Shown: positions 51,963-62,906 of the stretch, in pieces
Numbering within the stretch: position 1 is the stretch's first letter
Layout of the letters: each line of letters opens with the position of its first letter
DNA from: Streptomyces sindenensis
GTDB taxonomy: Bacteria; Actinomycetota; Actinomycetes; Streptomycetales; Streptomycetaceae
Assembly: GCF_014649035.1 (NCBI RefSeq)
Contig: NZ_BMSG01000001.1
Coordinates: 124,001 to 188,000, forward strand
DNA length: 64,000 bases
Direction: 5' to 3'
Translations under genes and position numbers: made by a program
Notes under the pieces: generated by a model
What the model saw: the letters and a program-made list of their open reading frames with translations, nothing else
The model's database searches: none
Told to the model about the DNA's origin: nothing

Positions 51963-52884
51963 ACCGGATCCTCGGGTCCAGGACCGCGTAGAGCAGGTCG
52001 ACGAGCAGGCTGCAGACGAGGTAGACGATGACGAGCAGCGTCACGATCCCGACGACCGTGGCACCTTCACGCTTGGACAGGGCCTCGAAGACGAGGGATC
52101 CGACGCCCTTGATGTTGAAGATGCCCTCGGTCACGATCGCGCCGCCCATCAGAGCGCCGATGTCGGTGCCGAGGAAGGTGACGACCGGGATGAGCGAGTT
52201 GCGCATCAGGTGGATGCCGACGATGCGGCGGCGCGGCAACCCCTTGGCGACAGCCGTACGGATGTAGTCGGCGCGGATGTTCTCGGCGACCGAGGTACGG
52301 GTGAGCCGGGCCACGTAGGCGAGGGACAGCGACGCCAGCACGATGGCCGGCATGATCAGCTCGCTGCTCGTGGGTTCGAGACTCACGTTGGGCTTGGCGA
52401 TGCCGAGCTGGAACGCGAAGAAGTACTGGACGAGGAAGCCCAGCACGAAGGACGGCATGGAGATCAGCACCAGCGTCAGACCGAGCAGACCCCGGTCCCG
52501 GAGCGAATCCGCCTTCAGACCGGCGATGATGCCGAGCGAGATACCGGCGACGACCGTGAAGACGAAGGCGAAGATCGCCAGTCTGACGGTGATCGGGTAG
52601 GCGTCGGCGATGACTTCGGCGACCGGACGCTGCGTTCCGATCTGGGTCCCGAAGTCGCCCTGGAACAGGTTGCCCAGGTAGTTCAGATACTGCTGCCAGA
52701 TCGGCTGGTCGAGACCGTACTCGGCCTTCAGTGCCGCGATCTGCGAAGCATCTACGTGCTGTTCACCGGCAAGAGCTCTGACGGGGTCGCCGGGCAGTGC
52801 GTACATCATCAGGAAGACCAAGAGGGTCGACCCGATGAAGACCGGGATCATCTGGAGCAGTCGTCGTGCGACATAGCGCCCCAT
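51955..52884 (-). CDS. Oligopeptide ABC transporter permease, DppB-type (cassette B)
   Basis: This 309-aa permease begins MGRYVARRLLQMIPVFIG and has the loop AVAKGLPRRRIVGIHLMRNSL and the tail DLLYAVLDPRIRYA, like its paralogue in cassette A. It follows the binding-protein gene after a 128-base spacer with a hairpin. Confidence 0.92.
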   Translation of the reverse strand: MGRYVARRLLQMIPVFIGSTLLVFLMMYALPGDPVRALAGEQHVDASQIAALKAEYGLDQPIWQQYLNYLGNLFQGDFGTQIGTQRPVAEVIADAYPITVRLAIFAFVFTVVAGISLGIIAGLKADSLRDRGLLGLTLVLISMPSFVLGFLVQYFFAFQLGIAKPNVSLEPTSSELIMPAIVLASLSLAYVARLTRTSVAENIRADYIRTAVAKGLPRRRIVGIHLMRNSLIPVVTFLGTDIGALMGGAIVTEGIFNIKGVGSLVFEALSKREGATVVGIVTLLVIVYLVCSLLVDLLYAVLDPRIRYA

Positions 52885-52910
52885 GGGTGCCTCCGTGTGG
52901 GGATAACTGC

Positions 52911-52950
52911 GGCGCGGGGGCCGTCTCTTCGCAGAGACGACCCCCGCGCC
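52911..52950 (-). terminator. Hairpin between binding-protein and permease genes (cassette B)
   Basis: An 18-base stem with one mismatch (52911-52928 with 52933-52950) and a four-base loop lies between the lipoprotein stop and the DppB-type start, in the same position as the cassette A hairpin although the sequence is different. Confidence 0.68.
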
Positions 52951-53012
52951 TCCGGCCGAGCTGAGTGCCAGCGCGGCCGGATGACGGCCAGTTGGGGAAT
53001 GACCCGCAGGCG

Positions 53013-54632
53013 TTACTTGACAGTGACGCCGGTCAGTTCGAGGTCACCGTGGAAGTCGACCTTGACGTTCTCGACGTTCTTGCCGTGGCCGCCGTTGATG
53101 GCGTAGTACCAGAGCGGGATGGCGGGCATCTTCTCCACCAGGGCCTTCTCGACCTCCTGGTAGGCGGCGACGGACTCCTCCAGGGAGTCGGCCTTGTCGC
53201 CCTTCGCCATCAGCTCGTCGATCTCCTTGTCGTTGAAACGACCGTTGTTCGACTCCGCCTTGGAGTGGTAGAGCTCCTTGAGGAAGTTCACGTTGACGGG
53301 GTAGTCGGCCACCCAGCCACCGCGGTAGAAGCCCTTGACCTCGTTGTTGTCACGCGCTTCGAGGTCGGTCGGGAAGTCCGGCTTGGCGTCGCCCACGCAG
53401 TCGACCCCGGTGGCGTTGCGGATGGACTCGCAGACAGCGGTCACCCACTCCTTGTGCCCACCGTCGGCGTTGTACTGGATGGTGAACTTGTTCTCCGGGA
53501 CACCGCCGCCGGCCTTGATGAGCTCCTTGGCCTTGGCCGGGTTGTACTTCAGGATGTCCGAGTCGAGGGTCTGGTTGCCCTTGACCTGCGGAGGCGTGAA
53601 GCTCGTCGCCGGGATGCGCGTGCCGTTCAGGACGGTCTTCGTGATGGTGTCACGGTCGATCGCCATGGACAGACCCTGGAGGACCTTGGGGTCGATGTCC
53701 TTGAACGTCTTGGAGTAGAACGCCGGGACCAGGGTCTGGATCGCCGCGTACGGCTGGTCGATGGCGCCGTCACCGAGGTCCGTCTTGTACTTCGGCAGGT
53801 CACGCGGGCCGACCTGGCGGATCATGTCCAGGTTGCCGGAGACGAGGTCGGTGTACGCGGCCTCGACGGTCGAGTAGTTCTTGAACTGGATGCCCTTGTT
53901 GGCAGCCTTGTTCGGGCCCTGGTACTCGGGCCAGGCCTTGACCTGGATGAGCTTCTTGTGGGTCCACTTCTCGAACGTGTACGGGCCGTTGCCGATCGGC
54001 TTCTGGCCGAACGCCTTCGGGTCGTCGTAGAAGACCTTCGGCAGCGGCGCGAACGTCGCGTAACCGAGCTTGTAGTTGAAGTACGGGACCTTGTCGGTCA
54101 GCTCGATCGTGAACGTGGTGTCGTCCACGGCCTTCAGACCGGACATCTCCTTGGACTTGGGCGCACCCTTCTCGGGGTGGACGTCCTCGTAGCCCTTGAT
54201 GTCGGAGAACCAGAACGCGTTCTGCTGCTTGTTCTCGACGTTGGCGTACCAGTTCCACGCGTCGATGTACGACTGCGCGGTCACGGCCTCACCGTTGTGG
54301 AACTTCCAGCCGGCCTTGAGCTTGACGGTCCACGTCTTGGAGTCCTCGGTCTCGACGGACTCGGCGTTCGTGAGAACGATCTCGCCCTTGTCGTCGAAGT
54401 CCAGCAGCTGGGTGAACAGCGACTGGATGACGTAGGAGCCGTTGCTCTCGTTCGTGTCGGCCGGCATCAGAGGCTTCTGGGGCTCGCCGACGTCGATCGA
54501 GACGTAACCGGCGGGCTGACCCGACGTGTTCTTCTTGCCTTCGTCGCTGCTGTCGCTTCCGCCACAGGCAGTCGCGGCCAGGGCGATGACGGCCGCTCCC
54601 GCGACCCACTTGGCGCTCTTGGCACCGCGCAT
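53013..54632 (-). CDS. Peptide-binding lipoprotein, family 5 (cassette B)
   Basis: This 539-aa lipoprotein begins MRGAKSAKWVAGAAV with the lipobox LAATACGG. The family 5 core includes LKAGWKFHNGEAVTAQSYIDAW and VLQGLSMAIDRDTITKTV. It is the first gene of cassette B. ATG 54632 has GAGGAGGAAACCC upstream; an extension to 54818 lacks this. It resembles binding proteins of the BldK oligopeptide permease region of S. coelicolor, which is needed for aerial growth. Whether this is BldK itself cannot be decided here, because the remembered bldK gene order differs. Confidence 0.9.
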   Translation of the reverse strand: MRGAKSAKWVAGAAVIALAATACGGSDSSDEGKKNTSGQPAGYVSIDVGEPQKPLMPADTNESNGSYVIQSLFTQLLDFDDKGEIVLTNAESVETEDSKTWTVKLKAGWKFHNGEAVTAQSYIDAWNWYANVENKQQNAFWFSDIKGYEDVHPEKGAPKSKEMSGLKAVDDTTFTIELTDKVPYFNYKLGYATFAPLPKVFYDDPKAFGQKPIGNGPYTFEKWTHKKLIQVKAWPEYQGPNKAANKGIQFKNYSTVEAAYTDLVSGNLDMIRQVGPRDLPKYKTDLGDGAIDQPYAAIQTLVPAFYSKTFKDIDPKVLQGLSMAIDRDTITKTVLNGTRIPATSFTPPQVKGNQTLDSDILKYNPAKAKELIKAGGGVPENKFTIQYNADGGHKEWVTAVCESIRNATGVDCVGDAKPDFPTDLEARDNNEVKGFYRGGWVADYPVNVNFLKELYHSKAESNNGRFNDKEIDELMAKGDKADSLEESVAAYQEVEKALVEKMPAIPLWYYAINGGHGKNVENVKVDFHGDLELTGVTVK

Positions 54633-54973
54633 GGGTTTCCTCCTCATGAGTCCACTTTTGACTACAAGAAGGGCACTGGAGAGATTCACCGACACCCCTG
54701 ACGGTGATCGTTCAGTGCCCCGAGTGTGCTCGTGAGTCGGCACTCCCCACAGTGCGTGACCCATTGACCCGAGCTCAATGCAGCCAACTATTGAGTACGA
54801 CCGGGCTGTAAACCACACTTAAAGGGTCTCGGTTTGACAACATCAGACCCTTCCGTGTGCCCGAAATCCGGACAAAGCGATCCCAGACAGACACGCCCGA
54901 AACGGACTGTTAACACATGTTCCGGAGAGCGACCCCCGATATCCGGACACCACGGTCAGGAAAAGAGATTGAC

Positions 54974-55016
54974 GAAGGCCCGGCCCACCACAGTGTCCGT
55001 GGTGGGCCGGGCCTTC
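54974..55016 (-). terminator. Terminator of typA
   Basis: A perfect 18-base stem (54974-54991 with 54999-55016) and seven-base loop is followed on the minus strand by a T-rich CAATCTCTTTT stretch, which suggests intrinsic termination of typA transcripts. Confidence 0.75.
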
Positions 55017-55113
55017 TGTCAATGCCTGTGCTGACGGTCCGTCCGAGGGGTGAACCGCCCCCGGCCGGGCCTTCGCATACGGAGCGTACGCCTCCGGCCT
55101 CCCCCGGACCCCC

Positions 55114-55179
55114 GGAAGGGCTCAAGGGCACCCCGGGAAGGGCTCGGAGGAGGCCCAGGAAGGGCTCAGGGACGGCTAC
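55114..55179. repeat. Three 22-base direct repeats downstream of typA
   Basis: GGAAGGGCTC occurs at 55114, 55136 and 55158, exactly 22 bases apart, with diverged sequence between. The block lies between the typA stop and its terminator. Confidence 0.45.
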
Positions 55180-55212
55180 TCGCCCTGCGTCGGCCGTACT
55201 TGGCGGGCCAGG

Positions 55213-57087
<1,875 letters not shown>

Positions 57088-57455
57088 GGGTGGCTTGCGC
57101 TTCTCTCGGATCGTGGGATCAGGCGTCTCAGTCGGTCTTCGAGTCCTCGTACGCCCGCCGGGCGGCACGCCACGGCTCGTCCCATCGTACGGGCCTCGGG
57201 CGCGCCGGGCCTCCCGGGCCGATCCGCGAAGGCGGTCTTCCCGTGTGATTCAGGCGATATTCAGCCGGTGTCAAGGAACTGGCGGGCCATCGATGTGGCC
57301 GGAATGCGGGCGTAGCCAGGTGGGGGGGTGAGGAGAGATGAAGCGACGAACGGCCCGGGTCAGGGCAGAAACCACACTGCCCGCCGGGCGAACCGGCGGG
57401 CAAGGGTTTTGAGGTGCATCTGAGCTTGGCGGCGGGAGGGTGTGGTAGTAACCCG
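57088..57455. other. 368-base region between typA and the orphan binding protein
   Basis: No gene is visible. It should contain the typA promoter and the terminator of the binding-protein gene (57378-57402). No convincing -35/-10 pair is seen. Confidence 0.35.
57378..57402 (-). terminator. Terminator of the orphan binding-protein gene
   Basis: A perfect 10-base stem (57378-57387 with 57393-57402) and five-base loop follows the minus-strand stop at 57456. The downstream sequence on that strand, GTGTGGTTTCT, is moderately T-rich. Confidence 0.6.
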
Positions 57456-59930
57456 CTACTTCTTGCGGTCTGCGGGGGAACCTGCTGCTTGCCGGTTCTT
57501 GAACCCGATGTCCTGGTACCGGGGGGCGGCGAAGCCGAACGCCCCGACGTTGGCGAGCTTCTTGTCGACCGCGACGAGCTGGGGTCGCTGGAAGAGCGGG
57601 ATCGATCCGGCGGCGGCCCAGATCCGGGCGTCCGCCTGCTTCATCAGCTCCCGGGCGGCCTTCTCGTCCAGCTCGGCGGCGGCCTTGTCGAAGAGCTGGT
57701 CGATGTGGTCGGTGCCGACCCGGGTGTAGTTCTGCTCCACGAGGAGCGATCCGTCGGTGGCGGGCTCCGGCTTGGCGTAGATCGGGCGTCCGTCGGTGGC
57801 CGGGTAGGCGGTGGCGGGCCAGGAGTAGAGCGCCAGATCGTACGCGCCGGAGGCGATGTGGTCCTTGAAGTAGCTCTCGTCGGGGACCTTGGTGATCTCC
57901 GTGCCGATGCCGATCTTCTCCAGCATCACGGCGATCTTGTCGCCGACGCTGCGCAGCGACTGGGAGCCGGGTCCGGAGGGGAGCACGAACCGCAGGGTCA
58001 GCGTCTTGCCGTCCTTGCCGAGCTGCCCCTTGGCCGCGGCGGGCGCCGGGGCGGCGGTGCCGACGGGGGCGTACGCCCCGGCGGCTCCCCCGGGCTTCTT
58101 CTCCGGGGCGGCGACGGTCCCGTCCTCACCGAGGACACCGGCCTGACGGAGCAGGGCGGTGCCCTGGGCGCCGGCGGTCCGTGCGGGGGCCAGGACGTGG
58201 ACGGCGGAGGCACTGCCCACGGTGGCGGGAGCGGGGGCGCCGGGCTTGTTGTCGTCGCCGACGATGTAGAGGCCCTCGTCGCGGGAGGCGGCGCTGTCCT
58301 CCGAGTCGCGGTCGGCGGATGCCTGGTCGGCCTTGTCTCGCTCGGCGGCGGCTTCCTTGTCGGTGCTGCCCTTGTCGGTTTCCTTGTCGGTTTCCTTGTC
58401 CGTTCCCTTGTCGGCTTCCTTGTCGCTGCCCTTCTTCGTGCCGTCCTCCGCGTCCTTCTTGGTGCTGTTGTCCTTGTCCTCCTCGTCCCCCTTGTCCTCC
58501 TTGTTGTCCTTGCTGTCCTTCTTCTCCGCCTCGCTGCCCGCCTTGGTGTCCTTGGGCGGCTCGGCAGCGCCGCCCCGGGTCCAGCCGGCGTCCGCCAGCA
58601 GGGCCTGGGCCTCCTTGGTGTTCTGCTCGCCGAGCGCCCCGCTGCCGTCCTGGTAGCCGGGCTGCCCGGCGAGAGCGAGGTGGCTGCCGAGGGGCTTCGC
58701 CGGGAGGCCCAGCGGCCCCAGCACGGTCCGGGCCAGCTCCTCGCGGTCCAGGGCGCGGGCCACGGCCCGGCGGACCCGGTCGTCGGCGAGCGGGCCGGAC
58801 TCGCCGTTCAGCGCGAGCTGGGTGTAGGCGGGCTCCAGGGACTTGCGGACGACGAAGTCGCGCAGGGCCTTCTGTTCCGCGGCGTACGCCACGACGGCCT
58901 TGCGGTTCTTCTCCCGGGCGGCCTGCGCGATCTCCGCCACGTCCTCGTCGGAGCCGTGCGCCTGCGCCCAGGAGCGCAGGGCCTGGGCGGGCGTGATGTC
59001 GGAGCCCGGGCCGTGGTTGAGGGGCTGGCCGTTGTTGCCCCGGTCGCGGCGGGCGAGCGCGATCCGGTCGGCGGTGGCCGCGTCGATGTCGGCGACGTCC
59101 ACCGTGCCGTCGGCGAGTGCCTGGGTACGGTCCTTCGCGGCGACCTCGCGGAAGACGAGGGTGTCCAGCTTGGCCCTGTCGCCCCACCAGCGCGGGTTGC
59201 GGGCCAGCGTGACGGTGCCTTTGGACTTGCTCACGCCGCGCAGGACGAAGGGCCCGGCGGTGTTCTTCAGGGTGGTGCGCGCGCCGTCGTTGAAGGCGTC
59301 CGGCGACCCGGTGATCTCCTTCGGGTAGAGCGGCGAGAACAGCGCGCGCCAGTCGGCGTACGGCTTGGAGAACGTGACCCGCACCTGGAGGTCGTCCGCG
59401 CCCCGCTCGATCTTCTCGATGCGCTCGTACCCGGCGTTGCGGGCGGTCCAGAACGCGGAGTCCTTGCCCCGGAGCGCCCGCCACTGGGCGACGAAGTCGG
59501 GGGCCCCGATCTCCCGGCCGTCGCTCCACACCGCCTGCTGGTTGAGCTTGTAGAGCACGACCTGCCTGGGCTCGCGCTCGATGACCTTCGCGGACTCCAG
59601 GTAGTCCGGGTTGAGCTTCGGCCGCCCCGTCCGGTCCATCGGGAAGAGGGTCGGGAGCAGGGCTCCGGTGATCCGGGTGGTGGCGCTGTCCGCGTCCGCC
59701 TGGAAGGCGTTGAAGGTGGCGGGCAGGGCGTCGACCGCCCAGTTCACCGTGGACCCGTCGGCGACCGTCTCGCGGGCGGCGGGCGCGATGTCCTGGGGTA
59801 CCCCCCGGGAGGTCTCCTCGCCGCCGGAGCTGCACCCCGCCAGCACGGGGATCGTGAGCACCCCCGCCGTGAGGAGCGCGAGCGATCGGCGCTTTCGAAC
59901 CGTCCCGCGCGGGACGCCGACGTGGGACAT
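57456..59930 (-). CDS. Orphan family 5 peptide-binding lipoprotein with charged insertion
   Basis: This 824-aa protein is far longer than the 540-aa binding proteins nearby. The lipobox VLAGC follows a short signal peptide, and family 5 strands are found at LYKLNQQAVWSDGREIG and VRRAVARALDREELARTVL. Between about residues 455 and 553 there is a low-complexity Lys/Asp/Glu/Ser-rich insertion (KKDSKDNKEDKGDEED- and DKETDKETDKG-type), with further Ala/Pro-rich linkers before the C-terminal lobe. No permease or ATPase gene is adjacent, so it may share one of the two oligopeptide permeases. ATG 59930 fits the lipoprotein start. Confidence 0.88.
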   Translation of the reverse strand: MSHVGVPRGTVRKRRSLALLTAGVLTIPVLAGCSSGGEETSRGVPQDIAPAARETVADGSTVNWAVDALPATFNAFQADADSATTRITGALLPTLFPMDRTGRPKLNPDYLESAKVIEREPRQVVLYKLNQQAVWSDGREIGAPDFVAQWRALRGKDSAFWTARNAGYERIEKIERGADDLQVRVTFSKPYADWRALFSPLYPKEITGSPDAFNDGARTTLKNTAGPFVLRGVSKSKGTVTLARNPRWWGDRAKLDTLVFREVAAKDRTQALADGTVDVADIDAATADRIALARRDRGNNGQPLNHGPGSDITPAQALRSWAQAHGSDEDVAEIAQAAREKNRKAVVAYAAEQKALRDFVVRKSLEPAYTQLALNGESGPLADDRVRRAVARALDREELARTVLGPLGLPAKPLGSHLALAGQPGYQDGSGALGEQNTKEAQALLADAGWTRGGAAEPPKDTKAGSEAEKKDSKDNKEDKGDEEDKDNSTKKDAEDGTKKGSDKEADKGTDKETDKETDKGSTDKEAAAERDKADQASADRDSEDSAASRDEGLYIVGDDNKPGAPAPATVGSASAVHVLAPARTAGAQGTALLRQAGVLGEDGTVAAPEKKPGGAAGAYAPVGTAAPAPAAAKGQLGKDGKTLTLRFVLPSGPGSQSLRSVGDKIAVMLEKIGIGTEITKVPDESYFKDHIASGAYDLALYSWPATAYPATDGRPIYAKPEPATDGSLLVEQNYTRVGTDHIDQLFDKAAAELDEKAARELMKQADARIWAAAGSIPLFQRPQLVAVDKKLANVGAFGFAAPRYQDIGFKNRQAAGSPADRKK

Positions 59931-60041
59931 GGCTGATACCTCCGGGGCCGGCCCGGACCACCCCGTACCGGAATGGACCGGATAGTGCGTATGTGGTGGC
60001 ATTTGCAGTTGATCACACTGATTCCTTCCGTCCACTGAAAT

Positions 60042-60063
60042 CGCCCCCTCGCGCGAGGGGGCG
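60042..60063. terminator. 22-base palindrome upstream of the binding-protein gene
   Basis: An 11-base perfect inverted repeat with no loop (60042-60063) lies in the 457-base divergent spacer (59931-60387). It may be a hairpin or a regulator site. The rest of the spacer shows no gene. Confidence 0.45.
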
Positions 60064-60270
60064 CAGACACGACGGCCGGGAGGCACAAGCTCACCCGCCC
60101 GGAGGAACGTCCCGCCCGCAACGGCCGTCCGGGCCGCCCCTCCGGTACCGCACGGCCCGCACGCCCCGTCCGGCACCGGAGGGGCAGTTCGGGCGGCACC
60201 GGCGGGGCAGTCGGCGTGACCCGGCCGACCTTGCCCCTCGCGCGGCCCAGGACCTAGGGTGAATGCGCTT

Positions 60271-60285
60271 TCACGAGTCTCGTGA
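60271..60285. promoter_or_regulatory. Palindrome, candidate LacI operator
   Basis: TCACGAGTCTCGTGA is a perfect 7-1-7 inverted repeat about 100 bases before the LacI-family gene. Palindromes of this size are usual LacI-family operators, so autoregulation is plausible. Confidence 0.5.
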
Positions 60286-60387
60286 TCGCATCGTCCGGCG
60301 GGCAGCCCGCCGGGCCGGAACCAGCAGCCGCACCCGCACCGCCGGACGCGGGGCCGCGGAAGAAGAAGCGGACGGACGGTGGGTCCA

Positions 60388-61458
60388 GTGAGCGCCCCCA
60401 CGGTGTACGACGTCGCCGAGCGGGCGGGCGTCTCCATTGCCACGGTCTCCCGGGTCTACCGGAACCCCGATTCCGTACGCGCCCAGACCCGCGAGAAGGT
60501 CATGGAGGCGGCCCGCGAGCTGGGGTACGTACCGAGCGGCAGCGCCCGGGGGCTGGCCAGCCGGACGACGGGCGTGCTCGGGCTGTGCTTCCCCGACTAC
60601 GCGGACCCGGACGCCGAGTCCGCGGCGGCGGCGAGCGAGGCGGACGACGACCAGGCCGTGATGCTCTACTCCGACCAGATCATCCGGGGCATGGAGCGGG
60701 CGGCCCGGCGGCACGGCTACGCCCTGCTGATCGCGGCCTCGCTGGACGGCGGCCCCGAGAGCCTGGTGGCGAAGGTCGCCGGGCGGGTCGACGGCTTCGC
60801 CGTCCTGGCGCGGACCGTGCCGACGGCGGACCTGGAGGTGATATCGCGCCGACTGCCGGTGGTGATGCTCGCCGGGCCCCGCGAGATCGACCACCTGGAC
60901 CACATCGTGGTGGCCAACACCGAAGGCGAGCGCGAGCTGACCCGCCATCTGATCGAGGACCACGGGCTGCGCCGCCTGGCGTTCGTCGGAGCCGAGGAGG
61001 AGTCGCCGGACGCCCAGGCCCGGTTCCGGGGCTTCCGGGAGGCGTGCCGGGACGCGGGCCTTCCGGTGCCCACCCGGCCGGAGGTGTGCGCCGGGATGAT
61101 GACGCAGGCCGAGGGCGCGCTGGCGGCGGACGCCCTGCTGGACCGGTCGGAGGGTACGGGGGTGGAGCGGCCGGAGGCGATGCTGTTCGCCAACGACCAG
61201 ATGGCGGTCGGGGCGCTCCAGGCGCTGGAGCGGCGCGGAGTGCGGGTGCCGGAGGACATCGCCGTGACCGGGTTCGACGGCATCCCGCTGAGCCGGATCG
61301 TGCGCCCGCCCCTGACGACCGTCCGTCAGCCGATCCGCCGGCTGGGCGAGGAGGCGGTGGAGCTCCTGGTCCAGCGCCTGGCCGACCCGGGCCGCGCCCC
61401 CGTCTCCCTGGAACTGCCCGTCTCGGTGACCCGCCGGGCGAGCTGCGGCTGCGGCTGA
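60388..61458 (+). CDS. LacI-family transcriptional regulator
   Basis: This 356-aa repressor has the LacI helix-turn-helix at residues 3-50 (PTVYDVAERAGVSIATVSRVYRNP), the hinge helix SGSARGLASRTTG, and a sugar-type periplasmic-binding core with ITG/TGFDGIPLSRIVRPPLTTVRQP at the end. An acidic stretch rich in Ala, Glu and Asp interrupts the first lobe (SAAAASEADDDQ). GTG 60388 is preferred (GGTGGG five bases upstream); GTG 60379 is also in frame. The effector is unknown. It is divergent from the orphan binding-protein gene. Confidence 0.9.
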   Translation: MSAPTVYDVAERAGVSIATVSRVYRNPDSVRAQTREKVMEAARELGYVPSGSARGLASRTTGVLGLCFPDYADPDAESAAAASEADDDQAVMLYSDQIIRGMERAARRHGYALLIAASLDGGPESLVAKVAGRVDGFAVLARTVPTADLEVISRRLPVVMLAGPREIDHLDHIVVANTEGERELTRHLIEDHGLRRLAFVGAEEESPDAQARFRGFREACRDAGLPVPTRPEVCAGMMTQAEGALAADALLDRSEGTGVERPEAMLFANDQMAVGALQALERRGVRVPEDIAVTGFDGIPLSRIVRPPLTTVRQPIRRLGEEAVELLVQRLADPGRAPVSLELPVSVTRRASCGCG

Positions 61459-61566
61459 CCCGGGCGTTCCGGGTGCTTTTGTCCGCACATATAAGCCGCG
61501 TATCTCACCCCGGGTGCTGATTCGGGTCTGGGAGGGCACAAGCACCTCCTACCCGAGGAGGCTGTG

Positions 61567-62757
61567 GTGAGCGACAGAACGGGACTGGGCGCGGTGCTGA
61601 CGGCCGCGCGGGATTCCGCGCCGGTGCATTCGCTCGATGTGGTGGCGCGTGATCTGCGCGCCCGGTTCGGCGCGCGGTACGTGTCGTTCCTTTTCGTGGA
61701 CCTGGTCGGCAGCCGTCTGCTGCGGGTCAACGACATGGACGGCGCCTCCCGCGAGGGCCGGACCGAGAGGGTTCCGCTGGCGGGCAGCGGCATCTACGAC
61801 AAGGTGCTGCGTTCCCAGAAGCTGGTGCAGGTGGAAGAGGACGGGCAGGGCCAGCGGGTCCTCGCCCCGGTGACCAACCGCGGTGACGCCATCGGCGTAC
61901 TGGAACTGTTCCTCGACGCCGTCACCGAGGAGGTGCTGGCTCAGGTCGAGGACGCCGCGCACGCGCTCGCGTACATCATCGTCACCGACCGCCGCTTCAC
62001 CGACCTCTACCACTGGGGCAACCGCACCACGCCGGTCAGCCTGGCGGCGGAGATCCAGCGCCAGCTCCTGCCCTCCGCGCCGTCCTGCGACGCGGCCGAG
62101 TTCGCCCTCGCCGGAGCGCTGGTTCCGGCCTCCGACATCGCCGGGGACACCTACGACTACAGCCTCGACCACAGCGACCTTCACCTGTCGGTCACCGACG
62201 CCATGGGGCACGACGTCAACGCTTCGCTGATCGCCACCCTCGTGGTGAACGCCTCGCGCGGCGCCCGTCGCTCCGGGGCGGAACTCGCCGAACAGGCCCG
62301 CCAGATGCATCAGGCACTGCTTGACCACGGAAACGCCACCTTCGCCACGGGGCAGTTGCTGCGCATCGCCCTGGACGGGGGCCGTGCCCAGTTCGTCAAC
62401 GCCGGCCACCCCGCGCCGCTCCGGCTGCGCGACGGCTCGGTCGAGGTGATCGCCCCGCGGGTCGACATGCCCTTCGGCTTTCCGCCTCAGGGGCCGTACG
62501 AGATCCAGGACCTGGACCTGCGCCCCGGTGACCGTCTCCTGCTGTACACCGACGGCGTGCAGGAGCGTGAGTCGGCGTCGGTCGACCTGCCCGAGACGCT
62601 GCTGCGGACCGCCGCCGAGCACCCGCGCGAGGTCGTCCGCACGATCGTCACCGCGGTCGCCGAGGCCTACGGCGGCCGCCCGCCCAAGGACGACGCCACC
62701 GTCCTGTGTCTGGACTGGCGCGGCCCCCGGAGCGAGCCCGGCGCACCGGACGCCTGA
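61567..62757 (+). CDS. GAF-like/SpoIIE-type PP2C phosphatase
   Basis: This 396-aa cytoplasmic protein has an N-terminal GAF-like region (about 20-140) with a hydrophobic core typical of ligand-binding domains. A PPM/SpoIIE serine/threonine phosphatase domain follows. Metal-binding Asp motifs are [33 protein letters not shown] and KDDATVLCL. Such proteins control anti-sigma antagonists or other regulators in Streptomyces. GTG 61567 sits five bases after AGGAGG; GTG 61564 is just before it. Confidence 0.9.
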   Translation: MSDRTGLGAVLTAARDSAPVHSLDVVARDLRARFGARYVSFLFVDLVGSRLLRVNDMDGASREGRTERVPLAGSGIYDKVLRSQKLVQVEEDGQGQRVLAPVTNRGDAIGVLELFLDAVTEEVLAQVEDAAHALAYIIVTDRRFTDLYHWGNRTTPVSLAAEIQRQLLPSAPSCDAAEFALAGALVPASDIAGDTYDYSLDHSDLHLSVTDAMGHDVNASLIATLVVNASRGARRSGAELAEQARQMHQALLDHGNATFATGQLLRIALDGGRAQFVNAGHPAPLRLRDGSVEVIAPRVDMPFGFPPQGPYEIQDLDLRPGDRLLLYTDGVQERESASVDLPETLLRTAAEHPREVVRTIVTAVAEAYGGRPPKDDATVLCLDWRGPRSEPGAPDA

Positions 62758-62786
62758 ACCCGGGCCGGGGCGGCGGCCGGACCCCT

Positions 62787-62906
62787 CAGGCGACCCTGTC
62801 CCGGGCCCCGGCCCCGCAGGCAGCGTGTCCCAGCCCCCGGCCCTCAGGCACCACGCCCCAGCCCCCGGCCCCGCAGGCACCGTGTCCCGGCCCCGGCCCC
62901 TCAGGC
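62787..62906. repeat. Five degenerate 29-base repeats between convergent genes
   Basis: A CAGGC core recurs at 62787, 62817, 62845, 62874 and 62902, 28-30 bases apart, each preceded by a run of CCCCGGCCCC-type sequence. The last copy overlaps the stop codon of the esterase gene. Confidence 0.5.

Larger units (their letters stand above)
54633..55212. other. 580-base intergenic region upstream of cassette B
   Basis: No gene is visible. It should hold the promoter and leader of cassette B. A weak 8-base inverted repeat (54822-54829 with 54845-54852) flanks TTGTCA on the minus strand, which might be a -35. The typA terminator (54974-55016) and three 22-base repeats (55114-55179) lie in its right half. 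Confidence 0.4.

Noticed and set aside
42756..54632. Naming the permease genes bldKA-E
   Set aside because: The order binding protein-permease-permease-ATPase-ATPase in both operons does not match the bldK order as I remember it, and no alignment could be run.
57370..57440. tRNA-like stem near the end of the orphan binding-protein gene
   Set aside because: Only one stem is present. There is no cloverleaf, anticodon arm or T-loop, and it fits a terminator.
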